A stretch of 44,442 nucleotides of DNA from Chlamydiota bacterium. Lineage in GTDB: Bacteria; Chlamydiota; Chlamydiia; Chlamydiales; Rhabdochlamydiaceae. The stretch covers positions 1 to 44,442 of the forward strand of contig JABDEH010000003.1 in the NCBI GenBank assembly GCA_013287215.1, read 5' to 3'. How positions within the stretch are numbered: the first letter of the stretch is position 1; every line of letters begins with the position of its first letter. The translations under genes and the position numbers were made by a program. Shown one piece after another: positions 1 through 7,594 of the stretch. The notes under the pieces are model-generated. The model was not told the DNA's origin. It was given only the letters and a program-made list of their open reading frames with translations, and searched no databases.

Positions 1-687
1 ATCGATGCCAGACGCCTGCATCTGCTTGACTAGCTCCGCAGAAATTTCTCCATCGATCTGAGGCAAGATTTTTTCTTTATCGTTGATCAAATGGACTTTG
101 CATCCGATTGTGGAAAAAATGGTCGAGTACTCGCAGCCGATGACGCCGGCCCCGACGACACAGAGGGAGCCCGGAAGGCGCTGAATTTGTAAAATTGTAT
201 CGGAGTCGTGGACCCGCTTCCCATCGAACGGGATTCCGGGAGGGTGGTAGGGATAGGAGCCGGTGGCGATTAAGATATAATCGCCGTGGAGGAGAAGGTC
301 TTCGTTCCCTGTGACCCGGATCGTGTGCGGATCCTCGAACGATGCCGTTCCGTGATAGAGGGTCACTTTGTGCCGGTTGAGGTTGGCGATCACTTCCTGC
401 CCTTCCGTTGCCGTGACATAATTTTTTCGGAACATGAAGTCTTCGATCGAGGCTTCGCGGACAAGATCCCGATCGACGCCATAGAGCCCCTTTTCATATT
501 TTCCGGAAAAGTAGAGGGCGGTCTCTTTGAGTGTTTTCGAGGGGAGGGTGCCGGTGATGACCTCAGCGCCGCCGCAGAGCTCTCCTTTTTCAATGATGGC
601 GACGCGGTGCCCAAAGTAGGCAGCCTTGACGGCAGCTTTTTCTCCGGCGGGGCCGGTCCCGATCACGATGAGTTCGTAGGATTCCAT
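1..687 (-). CDS. sthA: Soluble NAD(P) transhydrogenase-like flavoprotein, N-terminal part (runs off the window)
   Basis: The visible 229 residues are the FAD-binding half of a pyridine nucleotide-disulfide oxidoreductase. The N-terminus has a dinucleotide fold (VIGTGPAGEKAA). Further on come ATGSYPYHPPG, DSDTIL and a second nucleotide fold, VVGAGVIGCEYSTIF. These resemble E. coli SthA more than lipoamide dehydrogenase. SthA is a cytoplasmic enzyme that exchanges hydride between NADPH and NAD. At the usual redox site the protein reads CGGAEVITGTLPSK: neither cysteine of the dehydrogenase CxxxxC pair is in place, which fits transhydrogenases rather than disulfide reductases. The ATG at 687 gives the correct N-terminus; no clear ribosome site precedes it. 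The C-terminal half lies left of the window. A separate plus-strand fragment at 1425-1565 matches an SthA C-terminus, so this copy may be broken just outside the window. Confidence 0.8.
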   Translation of the reverse strand, partial: MESYELIVIGTGPAGEKAAVKAAYFGHRVAIIEKGELCGGAEVITGTLPSKTLKETALYFSGKYEKGLYGVDRDLVREASIEDFMFRKNYVTATEGQEVIANLNRHKVTLYHGTASFEDPHTIRVTGNEDLLLHGDYILIATGSYPYHPPGIPFDGKRVHDSDTILQIQRLPGSLCVVGAGVIGCEYSTIFSTIGCKVHLINDKEKILPQIDGEISAELVKQMQASGID

Positions 688-769
688 AATTTAGACATTA
701 GAAAATTATGAAATCTTTGAAAAGAAGTAATTATTCAGAATCCCCTCTTCTCCTATAAGAAAGAAAAAT

Positions 770-1456
770 CTACGTCAGCCCGTAGAAGTAAGCAAGTCTC
801 TTACTGAGAATTTCCAACGTGTCATAAATGAGGCGATATTGCTCTTTAGTTTGCACCATGTTGGGCCGCTCGGCGCGGAGCTGGGAGACGATCTCAAAAA
901 CAAGGCCGGGAGCTGCTGCGCCCATTTTGAGTCTATCGTAACCTTCCAGGACTGCAAAGAATGTTCCCGTACGCCCCAGTCCGGCGCTACAGTGCGCGAG
1001 AATCGGGGAAGATGAATTTTCGGTGCGTAGTCGATCGATTTCAATCACAAGTTCAGCGAGCGTCTGCGGATCGATCACTCCAAAATCGGGCCAGTTCAAT
1101 TTGTAATGGACGACGGTTTTTTGTATCTCGCCTTTTTCCAATCGGAATATCCGTTTTTCCATCAGAGCATTCCTCTCTATTGATACGGGGAAAACGGCGA
1201 ATGCTCCATGATCAAACAGCAGAGGGACATTGGTGGGCCAATAGCAGCTGCATTTTACAATGCCCTGCTCTACCTGATTGGTAAGCATCACGATGGCGGG
1301 GGTGGCAGAATGCCAGACCATCTTCCAAAATTCGGGGTGCTCATTCGCCAGCGGACCCTGCGAGGCGATGCCCTTGCCTTCTAGGACCTCGCTGGCATTG
1401 ATGTAATAGCCGGGTTCTCCAGCAATGGTAAATCGAGTGGAGAATAAAAAAACGCT
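770..1456 (-). pseudogene. Protein tyrosine phosphatase, 5'-truncated
   Basis: This is a classical, eukaryotic-type protein tyrosine phosphatase catalytic domain. It carries the WPD loop (NWPDFG), the phosphate-binding loop HCSAGLGRTG with nucleophilic Cys and Arg, and the Q-loop region QTKEQY. The first methionine in frame is at 1321. However, recognisable phosphatase sequence continues upstream of it: YYINASEV, ASQGPL and EFWKMVW, up to about 1440. The frame then closes at a stop at 1457 with no ATG, GTG or TTG on the way. The N-terminal 60 to 80 residues of the domain are therefore missing, and translation from 1321 would lack the substrate-loop region. Secreted phosphatases of this type can be effectors in host-associated bacteria, but this copy is probably inactive. 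Its broken end abuts the transhydrogenase fragment at about 1440, which points to a rearrangement rather than gradual decay. Confidence 0.7.
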
Positions 1457-1565
1457 CTATTACTTGATCGGCAGGGTCTTTAATTACCCGACGCTGCACG
1501 ACCTTTACAAATATGCGGCCTATGACGGCCTCAGCACCCTATCGGGACACAAAATAAAACCATGA
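1425..1565 (+). pseudogene. C-terminal fragment of a soluble transhydrogenase (sth) gene
   Basis: A 46-codon open stretch encodes LYYLIGRVFNYPTLHDLYKY followed by AAYDGL. It resembles the C-terminus of SthA-family enzymes, which in E. coli ends in a FNYPT...YRVAALNGL pattern. The ATG at 1425 is probably fortuitous, because the homology seems to begin around codon 5 to 10. The stop codon TGA at 1563 overlaps the ATG of the adenylate cyclase gene (ATGA). That is the usual arrangement of translationally coupled genes, so an intact sth gene probably once preceded the cyclase on this strand. The N-terminal half of such a gene lies at 1-687 on the opposite strand. Confidence 0.65.
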
Positions 1566-3640
1566 TAAAAAATCCTCTTCCCCTAAGGCCCACGCTCGTC
1601 ACCTCGGTCATCTTGGTCGTGCTCTTGACCGTCTTGGCGACGGGCATCCCTACCTACCTCAACACAAAAAAGACCATCGCCCTATTATGGGACGACTTAG
1701 CCCAGGAGCTTTCCGGCCATGTCAGCGAGCACACGCAAAATTTTTTCGCGCCCGCCCACCGGCTCCTTCCTTTAACAGTACGGTTCGTGGCCTCCGGGAA
1801 CCTGTCGCTCCAAGATCCTCTGAAAGTCCTCAGCTACTGCCACGATCTGCTGCGCGTCGTCCCCAATTTTGGCTGGGTTTACTATACCACCCCAGACGGG
1901 TCCTTTTACGGCGCCTATAAATCGCTCGATTCCAATGAGATCATCGGCGATATCCGGATCATCGATAACAAAGACGCAACGAACCCGACCCTGCAGACCC
2001 TCTACAGCTTCAATCAAGCAGACCGGAAATGGACCGTCAAAAGCGAAAACCGGACCAACTACGATCCCAGAAAAAGACCCTACTGGGCGGCTGGAGAAAA
2101 GGACCCCAATGGAACATGGTCGGAGCCCTACCTCTTCGCTTACCCCACCCCCATCATGGGCATCACCTACACCCTGCAGCAAACAATCGAGGACAAGTTC
2201 GTCGGTTTTTGGAACGTCGATTTTTCCTTGAGCAGCCTCGATCTGTTTCTAAATTCGGTAAAAATAGGCAAAACAGGGGCCGTTGCGATCCTCTCCGACA
2301 AAGGGAATGTGATTACCTCCTCGGAGCCCTCCAGAGCGTCCCTTCCGGAAAGCCACAATGATCAGCCGATCGATCAGCTCATCCGCAAAACCTGGGATCA
2401 CTTTCAATCGCTGCCTGCCGCGAAGGGACCTTTCCTTTCCGGAGACTACGCTTGCTATATGAGGCCGATTTCCGAAGAGTTCGGGCTCCATTGGAAGATC
2501 ATTACCCTCATCCACGAGGAAGATTTTCTGCTGCCGATCTATCGAGAGGCCAAGTTCGCCCTGATCGTCTCCGTGTCGCTCATCCTGGTGTTTGGATTGC
2601 TCGGCGCTCTCTTTTTTGGATTCATTTCGAAAAAACTCAAACAGATCGCCTATGAGCTCCATCAAATTGGCGCCTTCACCTTCTCGTCTGAAACTTTCAG
2701 CGACAAAGTATCGTTCATCAAGGAAGTGAACATGATGAATGTGGCGACAGACCAAATGAAGCTCGCGCTCAATTCCCTCACCAAATATGTTCCCTTGGAC
2801 CTCGTCTCCAAGCTCATGCTCTCCGGAAAGTCTGCGACCCTCGGCGGGGAGAAACAGCAGATCACCATCCTCTTTTCAGATCTCGCGAACTTCACACAGA
2901 TCGCCGAACAGACGGCTCCCGACACCCTCCTAGAAATTCTGGGGGAGTACTTCCGGGTGATGAACGAGATCATTGAAGAGCATCATGGGACCGTCGACAA
3001 ATATGTGGGAGATTCGATCATGGCATTTTGGGGCGCTCCCACTCCACAGCCCGACCATCCCTTGAACGCCTGCAGGGCTGCCTTGGCCATGCAAGAAAAA
3101 TTCCCGGCCCTCTGGAAAAAAATGAACCCTGAGCACCGTGCTCTCCTCAAACAGCGCATCGGCATCAACACCGGGCTTGCCATCATCGGAAACATCGGCG
3201 CCCCCGACCGGATGGACTACACCGCCATCGGCGATCAGGTCAACCTCGCCAGCCGTTTAGAAAATTTGAACAAATTTTACGGCACAAAAATTCTAGTCGG
3301 GGAAGGGACCGCAACAGCGGTCAAGGACCAGATGCTCCTTCGACCCATCGAGAAAGTCTCCGTCAAAGGAAAAACGCAATCGTCCCTCATCTTCGAACTG
3401 CTCGGACTAAAAAGCGAAGCTTCGGCAAATACTCTCCAAGCGCTCACCGTTTATGAGAAGGCCCTGTCCCTGTTCCAAAATCGGCAATTTGCAGAAGCTG
3501 CAAAAGTGTTCGCCGAAGCGAACCTTCTCTTTGGAGGCAACGACAGCGTCTCCCAAATCCTCATCCAGCAGTCTGAAGAATTTCAGCGCACGCCGCCTCC
3601 CGACAATTGGAACGGCACTATTGTGATGCGCGAAAAATGA
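1562..3640 (+). CDS. Membrane-bound class III adenylate cyclase with CACHE sensor domain
   Basis: The 692-residue protein makes cAMP from ATP in response to an external signal. A transmembrane helix at about residues 13-33 is followed by a periplasmic dCACHE-type sensor (about 40-320), which contains the typical YDPRKRPYW motif. A second transmembrane helix lies at about 331-357. The cyclase domain occupies about 430-600. Its metal-binding aspartates lie in ILFSDLANFT and KYVGDSIMAF. The lysine of VDKYVGD and the aspartate of MDYTAIGD indicate ATP rather than GTP, and GDQVNLASRLE carries the transition-state Asn and Arg. The tail ends PPPDNWNG...MREK, common in bacterial cyclases with a short TPR-like tail. 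The start codon overlaps the stop of the transhydrogenase fragment by four bases. No cAMP receptor gene is visible nearby. Confidence 0.93.
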   Translation: MIKNPLPLRPTLVTSVILVVLLTVLATGIPTYLNTKKTIALLWDDLAQELSGHVSEHTQNFFAPAHRLLPLTVRFVASGNLSLQDPLKVLSYCHDLLRVVPNFGWVYYTTPDGSFYGAYKSLDSNEIIGDIRIIDNKDATNPTLQTLYSFNQADRKWTVKSENRTNYDPRKRPYWAAGEKDPNGTWSEPYLFAYPTPIMGITYTLQQTIEDKFVGFWNVDFSLSSLDLFLNSVKIGKTGAVAILSDKGNVITSSEPSRASLPESHNDQPIDQLIRKTWDHFQSLPAAKGPFLSGDYACYMRPISEEFGLHWKIITLIHEEDFLLPIYREAKFALIVSVSLILVFGLLGALFFGFISKKLKQIAYELHQIGAFTFSSETFSDKVSFIKEVNMMNVATDQMKLALNSLTKYVPLDLVSKLMLSGKSATLGGEKQQITILFSDLANFTQIAEQTAPDTLLEILGEYFRVMNEIIEEHHGTVDKYVGDSIMAFWGAPTPQPDHPLNACRAALAMQEKFPALWKKMNPEHRALLKQRIGINTGLAIIGNIGAPDRMDYTAIGDQVNLASRLENLNKFYGTKILVGEGTATAVKDQMLLRPIEKVSVKGKTQSSLIFELLGLKSEASANTLQALTVYEKALSLFQNRQFAEAAKVFAEANLLFGGNDSVSQILIQQSEEFQRTPPPDNWNGTIVMREK

Positions 3641-3711
3641 CCCGTCGTAAACTTTGCATCGAAATGAAAAAGATGATAGCCTCTCCGGTTCATCAATCAT
3701 GAGGCGCTGCC

Positions 3712-4080
3712 ATGACGACAACTACCACTTCTCCTTCCGTTTGTGAGTCAATTCTTAACGGAGCGCTTGCCTGCGAAGACGCTGCCTTGCACGTTTTCCA
3801 ATATGGAATTTTGAATACGGCGACGGGATCTACCGCCGCTTTGGGGCTCCTCGGGATCGCCCGAGCGACTGCTTATTTCACAGGCGGAGAGGTCAACACC
3901 ATCCGCTCCAACCTCTTGAGTTCGCGCTACATTTGCCTCCTCAATATCACCGCCGTGGGATTTATGACCTTGGCCACCGTTGTCTCAGCGGTCCTCCTCG
4001 CCGGCTCCGTTGCCGTTAAATGCGCCGCATCCGCTCGGCTCGGCAGGCAGATCACCTGGGGAAACTGGTCAAGAGCATAA
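3712..4080 (+). CDS. Small hypothetical membrane protein
   Basis: I do not recognise this 122-residue protein. It begins with a Thr/Ser-rich stretch and has two hydrophobic segments, at about residues 37-57 and 73-105, separated by a short polar loop. The second segment is long enough for a helical hairpin. There is no signal peptidase site. A GAGG sequence eight bases before the ATG supports the start. Small proteins with a paired hydrophobic lobe can be inclusion membrane (Inc) proteins in chlamydiae; that is only an inference here. The stop codon is followed at once by a GGGCACG-type repeat. Confidence 0.5.
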   Translation: MTTTTTSPSVCESILNGALACEDAALHVFQYGILNTATGSTAALGLLGIARATAYFTGGEVNTIRSNLLSSRYICLLNITAVGFMTLATVVSAVLLAGSVAVKCAASARLGRQITWGNWSRA

Positions 4081-4089
4081 GCAAGAGGA

Positions 4090-4119
4090 GATCGGGCACG
4101 CACACGGGCAAGGGCAAGA
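4090..4119 (+). repeat. GGGCACG-type dispersed repeat, copy 1
   Basis: The sequence GATCGGGCAC...CACGGGCAAGGGCAAG is built from GGGCAC/GGGCAA hexamers. Related copies lie at 6447-6463, 6506-6528, 11069-11091, 32837-32858 and 32902-32922. All lie in, or run into, spaces after genes. This copy follows the stop of the small membrane protein. Confidence 0.6.
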
Positions 4120-4280
4120 TATTGATGTCGTCGTGAGACCAAAACCTCACAATCGCAAAAATGCCCGAGTAAATGTATTTAGTTATGAGGGATATTCTGG
4201 AGCTATGTCGAAGGCTGCAAAATCATCCCGTTAAATCTACCTAAAATGCGCCCATGTCCTTGGGCGCAAATAAATTATTG

Positions 4281-4324
4281 TCCTCTGTGTCTTAGTATCT
4301 CCGCGACTTTGCGTTGAACTGTTG
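4281..4324 (-). repeat. CGCAAAG-type dispersed repeat, copy 1
   Basis: On the minus strand this reads CAACAGTTCAACGCAAAG, then CGCGGAGATAC and a decayed AAGACACAGAGG tail. The same unit occurs at 11111-11134, 15301-15384, 23126-23194 and 43188-43200. It is a low-complexity, CGCAAAG-based intergenic family. Apart from the repeats at 4090, 4281 and 4362, I see no gene in the gap 4081-4481. Confidence 0.6.
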
Positions 4325-4361
4325 TACTTACATCACTCTTCTGATAAAATGGGTAAGCCTA

Positions 4362-4481
4362 TGAACCCCGGCCTTAAGGCCGGGGATTGTTACTGCGTCT
4401 TGGGAGGGGCTTCGTACCCCTCCCAAGTCGTCTTTTTGAAAATACCCGGCCCTTAAGGGCCGGGTTTCCGCCGGAGGACGG
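4362..4481 (+). repeat. 120-bp three-hairpin cassette with built-in ribosome site, copy A
   Basis: The element is about 95 % identical to 7595-7715. It contains a perfect palindrome, CCCCGGCCTTAAGGCCGGGG, and a hairpin with 11-bp arms (CTTGGGAGGGG / CCCCTCCCAAG). A second palindrome, ACCCGGCCC-TTAA-GGGCCGGGT, follows. Then comes TTCCGCCGGAGGACGG directly before the ATG at 4482. The GGAGG is a strong ribosome binding site placed by the element itself. Identity between the copies continues through ATGAA and then stops, so the 3' border of the repeat is the start codon of the downstream gene. The first hairpin plus the inter-hairpin T-rich stretch does not form a textbook terminator. Confidence 0.85.
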
Positions 4482-5537
4482 ATGAAAAATCATCTCATCA
4501 AAGGACTGATCGGCCTCGCCAAGCTCTTTCCTCAGCCCAAGCGGACCGAGAGGCGGTTTCTCGTGGTCTCCACCACGGGCCTAGGGGATACCATATGGGG
4601 AGTCCCCGCCCTGAGGGCCCTCAGGCAGACTTACCCCGAGGCTTATATCGGCGTTTTGACCACGCGCGCAGGAGAAAATCTCCTACAGCACTGCCCTTAT
4701 ATTGATGAATTTTTCTTTATGAAAGATCCTTGGCTCCTCTTCAAATTGAGGAAAAAGAAGTTCAGCCACGTCTTTCTCTTCCATATCTCCCAGCGGTTCA
4801 TGGTCCCCCTTGCTTTTTTTACGGGAGCGCCCCATCTCATCGGCACCAAAGGAAGAAATAAAGACCTCGACTGCATCCTGACCGCCGCCTTGGAGGACAA
4901 ACCGATCCATGAAGTGGACCGCAGATTGCAGCTCGTCGCCCAAGCAGGCGCCTACGTGAGCAACCCCAGCTTAGAACTTTTTCTCGATGAGGCCGATCAT
5001 TGCCATGCCGCCGATTTCCTCATCAAGCACCGCATTCCCGGCCACCTTCCTCTTGTGGGACTTCATCCCGGCGCTCAAAATCTTTTTAAGCAGTGGCCGC
5101 CCGAACTCTTCATCCGGGTAGGCAACGCGCTTGCCGATCATTTGGGATGCCAGATCATCGTGACCGGAAAAGGTAATGAGAAGCCCATTGTGGAGCATAT
5201 CGTCAAAAACATTCGCGGGGCGCTCGCCGTTACCGATGAAATGTCCCTGTTGCATTTAGGCGCCTTGATCAAGAAAATGGACCTGATGATCACCAATGAC
5301 ACCGGCCCCATGCACCTCGCCGCCGCGCTCCAAACCCCCACCATCGCCCTCTTCGGCCCCACCGATCCGAAGTTGTGCGGCCCCTATCGAACCCGCCGTG
5401 CGATCATCCTCTCCCATCCCCCCACATGCCAGCCTTGCCTCAAGAAAAAATGTTTGGAGCCGTTCTGTCTGTTGCAGATCTCTCCCGAACAAGTCTACAG
5501 CGCCGCCTTGGAACTCTTCTATCGAGGCAAAACGTGA
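4482..5537 (+). CDS. Glycosyltransferase family 9 (heptosyltransferase-like)
   Basis: This 351-residue protein has the two-lobed GT-B pattern of LPS heptosyltransferases, which transfer ADP-heptose to the Kdo-lipid A core at the inner membrane. The N-terminal lobe starts FLVVSTTGLGDTIWGVPALR, the acceptor-side motif. The C-terminal lobe has GLHPGAQNLFKQWP and then TNDTGPMHLAAALQTP with IALFGPTDP, the donor-binding signature of the family. The Cys-rich stretch CQPCLKKKCLEPFC near the C-terminus is seen in many family members. Translation starts at the end of the 120-bp cassette, with GGAGG seven bases upstream. Its stop overlaps the GTG start of the next glycosyltransferase, so the two are coupled. 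The exact sugar is not determined. Confidence 0.88.
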   Translation: MKNHLIKGLIGLAKLFPQPKRTERRFLVVSTTGLGDTIWGVPALRALRQTYPEAYIGVLTTRAGENLLQHCPYIDEFFFMKDPWLLFKLRKKKFSHVFLFHISQRFMVPLAFFTGAPHLIGTKGRNKDLDCILTAALEDKPIHEVDRRLQLVAQAGAYVSNPSLELFLDEADHCHAADFLIKHRIPGHLPLVGLHPGAQNLFKQWPPELFIRVGNALADHLGCQIIVTGKGNEKPIVEHIVKNIRGALAVTDEMSLLHLGALIKKMDLMITNDTGPMHLAAALQTPTIALFGPTDPKLCGPYRTRRAIILSHPPTCQPCLKKKCLEPFCLLQISPEQVYSAALELFYRGKT

Positions 5538-6478
5538 ACATCGCGCTGATCATCCTCAATTGGAATGGAAAAAAAGACACGCTGGAGTGCCTTGACTCCA
5601 TTGCAAAATTGGACTACGAGAAGTTTGAGACCATCGTTGTCGACAACGGGTCGACCGACGGCTCCCTCGACTCTCTCCCAACTCATGTCACGGTGCTTAA
5701 AAACAAGGAAAATCTTGGATTTGCCGAGGGCAACAATGTGGGCATCCGCTACGCCCTCGAAAAAGATTTTGATGCCGTCGTGCTCCTCAACAACGATACA
5801 ATCGTAGATCCCCAATTTTTATCTGCATTCGCGCGCGCGGACAAGCCGATCCAAGGCGCGCTGATCTATCTCTATCAAGAGCGGGACCGGCTCGATCATC
5901 TCGGCGGCACGTGGAATCCGCGCACTGCCTCGTTCGATTTCACCTGCCTGCGCGCCAAAGAAATTCCGGAAGAGCTGAGCCTCGACTATCTCTGCGGCTG
6001 CGCCTTATTTGTCCGCCGGGGCGTCTTTGAGACGATCGGCCTCCTCGAGAGCAAATTCTTTTTGATCTGGGAGGAGTCCGACTTTTGCTTTCGGGCAAAA
6101 CGCGCCGGCTTTCCGCTGCACGTCTGCCGAGAGGCCCTCGTGTGGCATAAAGTCTCTGCCTCCTTTACGGGCGGCAAACCCCACTCCACCTACTTTTGGT
6201 GGCGGAACCGGCTCCTCTGGATCGAAAGAAATTGCACCCGGCCCCAAAAAGTTTCCCTTTATCTCAGAGTTCTGCTGCCTGAAATTTTCCACCTATATAA
6301 ATTATTTGCGATCAAATCGCTCTTCCCCTCCAAAAATAAAAAAGAGAAGCTGCTCCAATACCGCGCAGCATTGACCGGCATCCACCATTATATATGCCGC
6401 CGGTTCGGTAATGGGCCTGCATGGATCTATAAGAAAAAGCCAATGAGATCGGGCACGGGCACGAAAGAAGGATTGTAA
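5534..6478 (+). CDS. Glycosyltransferase family 2 (rhamnosyltransferase-like)
   Basis: The 314-residue protein begins at GTG 5534, giving VNIALIILNWNGKKDTLECL, the standard start of the family. An upstream ATG would only extend it through the preceding gene. It shows VVDNGSTDGSL (nucleotide-sugar binding), LLNNDT (DxD-type metal site) and WEESDFCFRAKRAGF (acceptor and catalytic region). This matches the GT2 subgroup that adds rhamnose or similar sugars to polysaccharide precursors. GTGA overlap with the GT9 gene indicates an operon for LPS or another surface glycan. dTDP-rhamnose genes lie at 20797-23100. The last residues (MRSGTGTKEGL) are encoded by a GGGCACG-type repeat, so the C-terminus has probably been replaced by repeat sequence. 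Confidence 0.88.
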   Translation: MNIALIILNWNGKKDTLECLDSIAKLDYEKFETIVVDNGSTDGSLDSLPTHVTVLKNKENLGFAEGNNVGIRYALEKDFDAVVLLNNDTIVDPQFLSAFARADKPIQGALIYLYQERDRLDHLGGTWNPRTASFDFTCLRAKEIPEELSLDYLCGCALFVRRGVFETIGLLESKFFLIWEESDFCFRAKRAGFPLHVCREALVWHKVSASFTGGKPHSTYFWWRNRLLWIERNCTRPQKVSLYLRVLLPEIFHLYKLFAIKSLFPSKNKKEKLLQYRAALTGIHHYICRRFGNGPAWIYKKKPMRSGTGTKEGL

Positions 6479-6541
6479 GCGCCTACAACTTCTCAGCAAT
6501 TCCTACGTGCCCGTGCCCTTGCCCGATCTTTTTTCTTTTTT
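6447..6541 (+). terminator. Inverted GGGCACG repeat pair with T-run
   Basis: GATCGGGCACGGGCACG (6447-6463, inside the end of the GT2 gene) can pair with CGTGCCCGTGCCC...GATC at 6506-6528. A T-rich run, TTTTTTCTTTTTT, follows from 6529. A GC-rich stem followed by T's fits a rho-independent terminator, although the loop is long (about 42 bases). It ends the glycosyltransferase operon before sctJ. Confidence 0.55.
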
Positions 6542-6676
6542 GACTTTTTTGACAGTTTTCCCTCCATATAGATTTTTGTAATTTCCTCTTTATTCCGTAA
6601 CTGCTATAAGAAGGGCGGGGCCGGGCGTTTTCTCGGCTGCTAGACTGACACATTTTACCCTTAATAAGAAAAATTT

Positions 6677-7576
6677 ATGAAAATACTCTTCTCCTTTCTC
6701 TTCGCAGCCCTCCTCCTTCTCACCGGCTGCGAAACCAATTCCATCATCGTCAATGACATCCCGGAACGGGAAGCCAACGAGATCGTTGTCTTTTTAGCGA
6801 GCAAAAATATTAACGCGCAAAAGATCGCTTCCACATCGGCAAATCCGGGCATGGGAGAAAGCATCGCACTTTATAGCATTTCTGTGGAGGAAGGAAAGTC
6901 CACCGAGGCCATGGCCATTTTAAATCAAAATGGGCTGCCCCGCGTCCAAGGCACCGACTTGCTGACCCTTTTCGCACAGCAGGGGCTCATGTCTTCAGCG
7001 AATTCGGAGACGATCCGCTACCAAGCAGGGCTCGCCCAGCAAATTGCCAATACCATCCGGCAAATTGACGGCGTGATCGATGCCTACGTCCAGCTTTCCT
7101 TCCCTCCCGTAACGACCACAGCGCCTACGCCGGGCACGGCCCAGCCGCCGACGAAGGTCACCGCCGCTGTGTTCGTCAAGCACCAAGGCATTTTGGATGA
7201 TCCCAATAGCCATCTCGTCACAAAAATTAAACGCCTTGTGTCCGGAAGCGTGAATGGACTCGACCTCAACGATGTCACCGTGATCTCCGAGCGCTCCCGG
7301 TTCACCGATATCACCTTGGGAAATAAAGGGGAATCCCTCTCCAACCAGACCAAAGAATATGTGAGCATCTGGTCGATTGTGATGAGCAAGCAGTCGGCAG
7401 CCAAGTTCCGGATCATCTTCTTCGCTCTCACCGCGATTAGCGTTTTATTTGCAGTGATCATCGGATGGATGCTCTGGAAGTTTTATCCGCTGCTGCGGAA
7501 CCAAGGGGTCAAAGAGCTGTTCAACCCCATCCCCGTAGAGAGTAAAGAAAAACCACCCCAAGACAAGCAGCCTTGA
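6677..7576 (+). CDS. sctJ: Type III secretion inner-ring lipoprotein SctJ
   Basis: SctJ (YscJ/CdsJ) forms the periplasmic-side inner membrane ring of the injectisome together with SctD. A lipoprotein signal peptide ends in LLLLTGC, with Cys18 as the lipidated residue. The ring-building repeats follow, including IPEREANEIVVFLASKNI and the second domain with VKHQGILDD and LVSGSVNGLDLNDVTVIS. A C-terminal transmembrane helix lies at about residues 243-270 with a short cytoplasmic tail. At 299 residues it is slightly shorter than I expect for the Chlamydia protein. It opens the type III run, but a 120-bp cassette separates it from the next gene. Confidence 0.93.
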   Translation: MKILFSFLFAALLLLTGCETNSIIVNDIPEREANEIVVFLASKNINAQKIASTSANPGMGESIALYSISVEEGKSTEAMAILNQNGLPRVQGTDLLTLFAQQGLMSSANSETIRYQAGLAQQIANTIRQIDGVIDAYVQLSFPPVTTTAPTPGTAQPPTKVTAAVFVKHQGILDDPNSHLVTKIKRLVSGSVNGLDLNDVTVISERSRFTDITLGNKGESLSNQTKEYVSIWSIVMSKQSAAKFRIIFFALTAISVLFAVIIGWMLWKFYPLLRNQGVKELFNPIPVESKEKPPQDKQP

Positions 7577-7594
7577 CGGAACAAGTTGTTTTTG

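Noticed and set aside
286-711. Open frame of 141 codons on the plus strand opposite sthA
   Set aside because: It is the antisense of the recognisable FAD-binding domain, with no conserved features of its own.
3980-4234. Open frame of 84 codons after the small membrane protein
   Set aside because: It overlaps the real gene and then reads through the GGGCACG repeat (GQEHKQEEIGHAHGQGQ), so the product is repeat translation.
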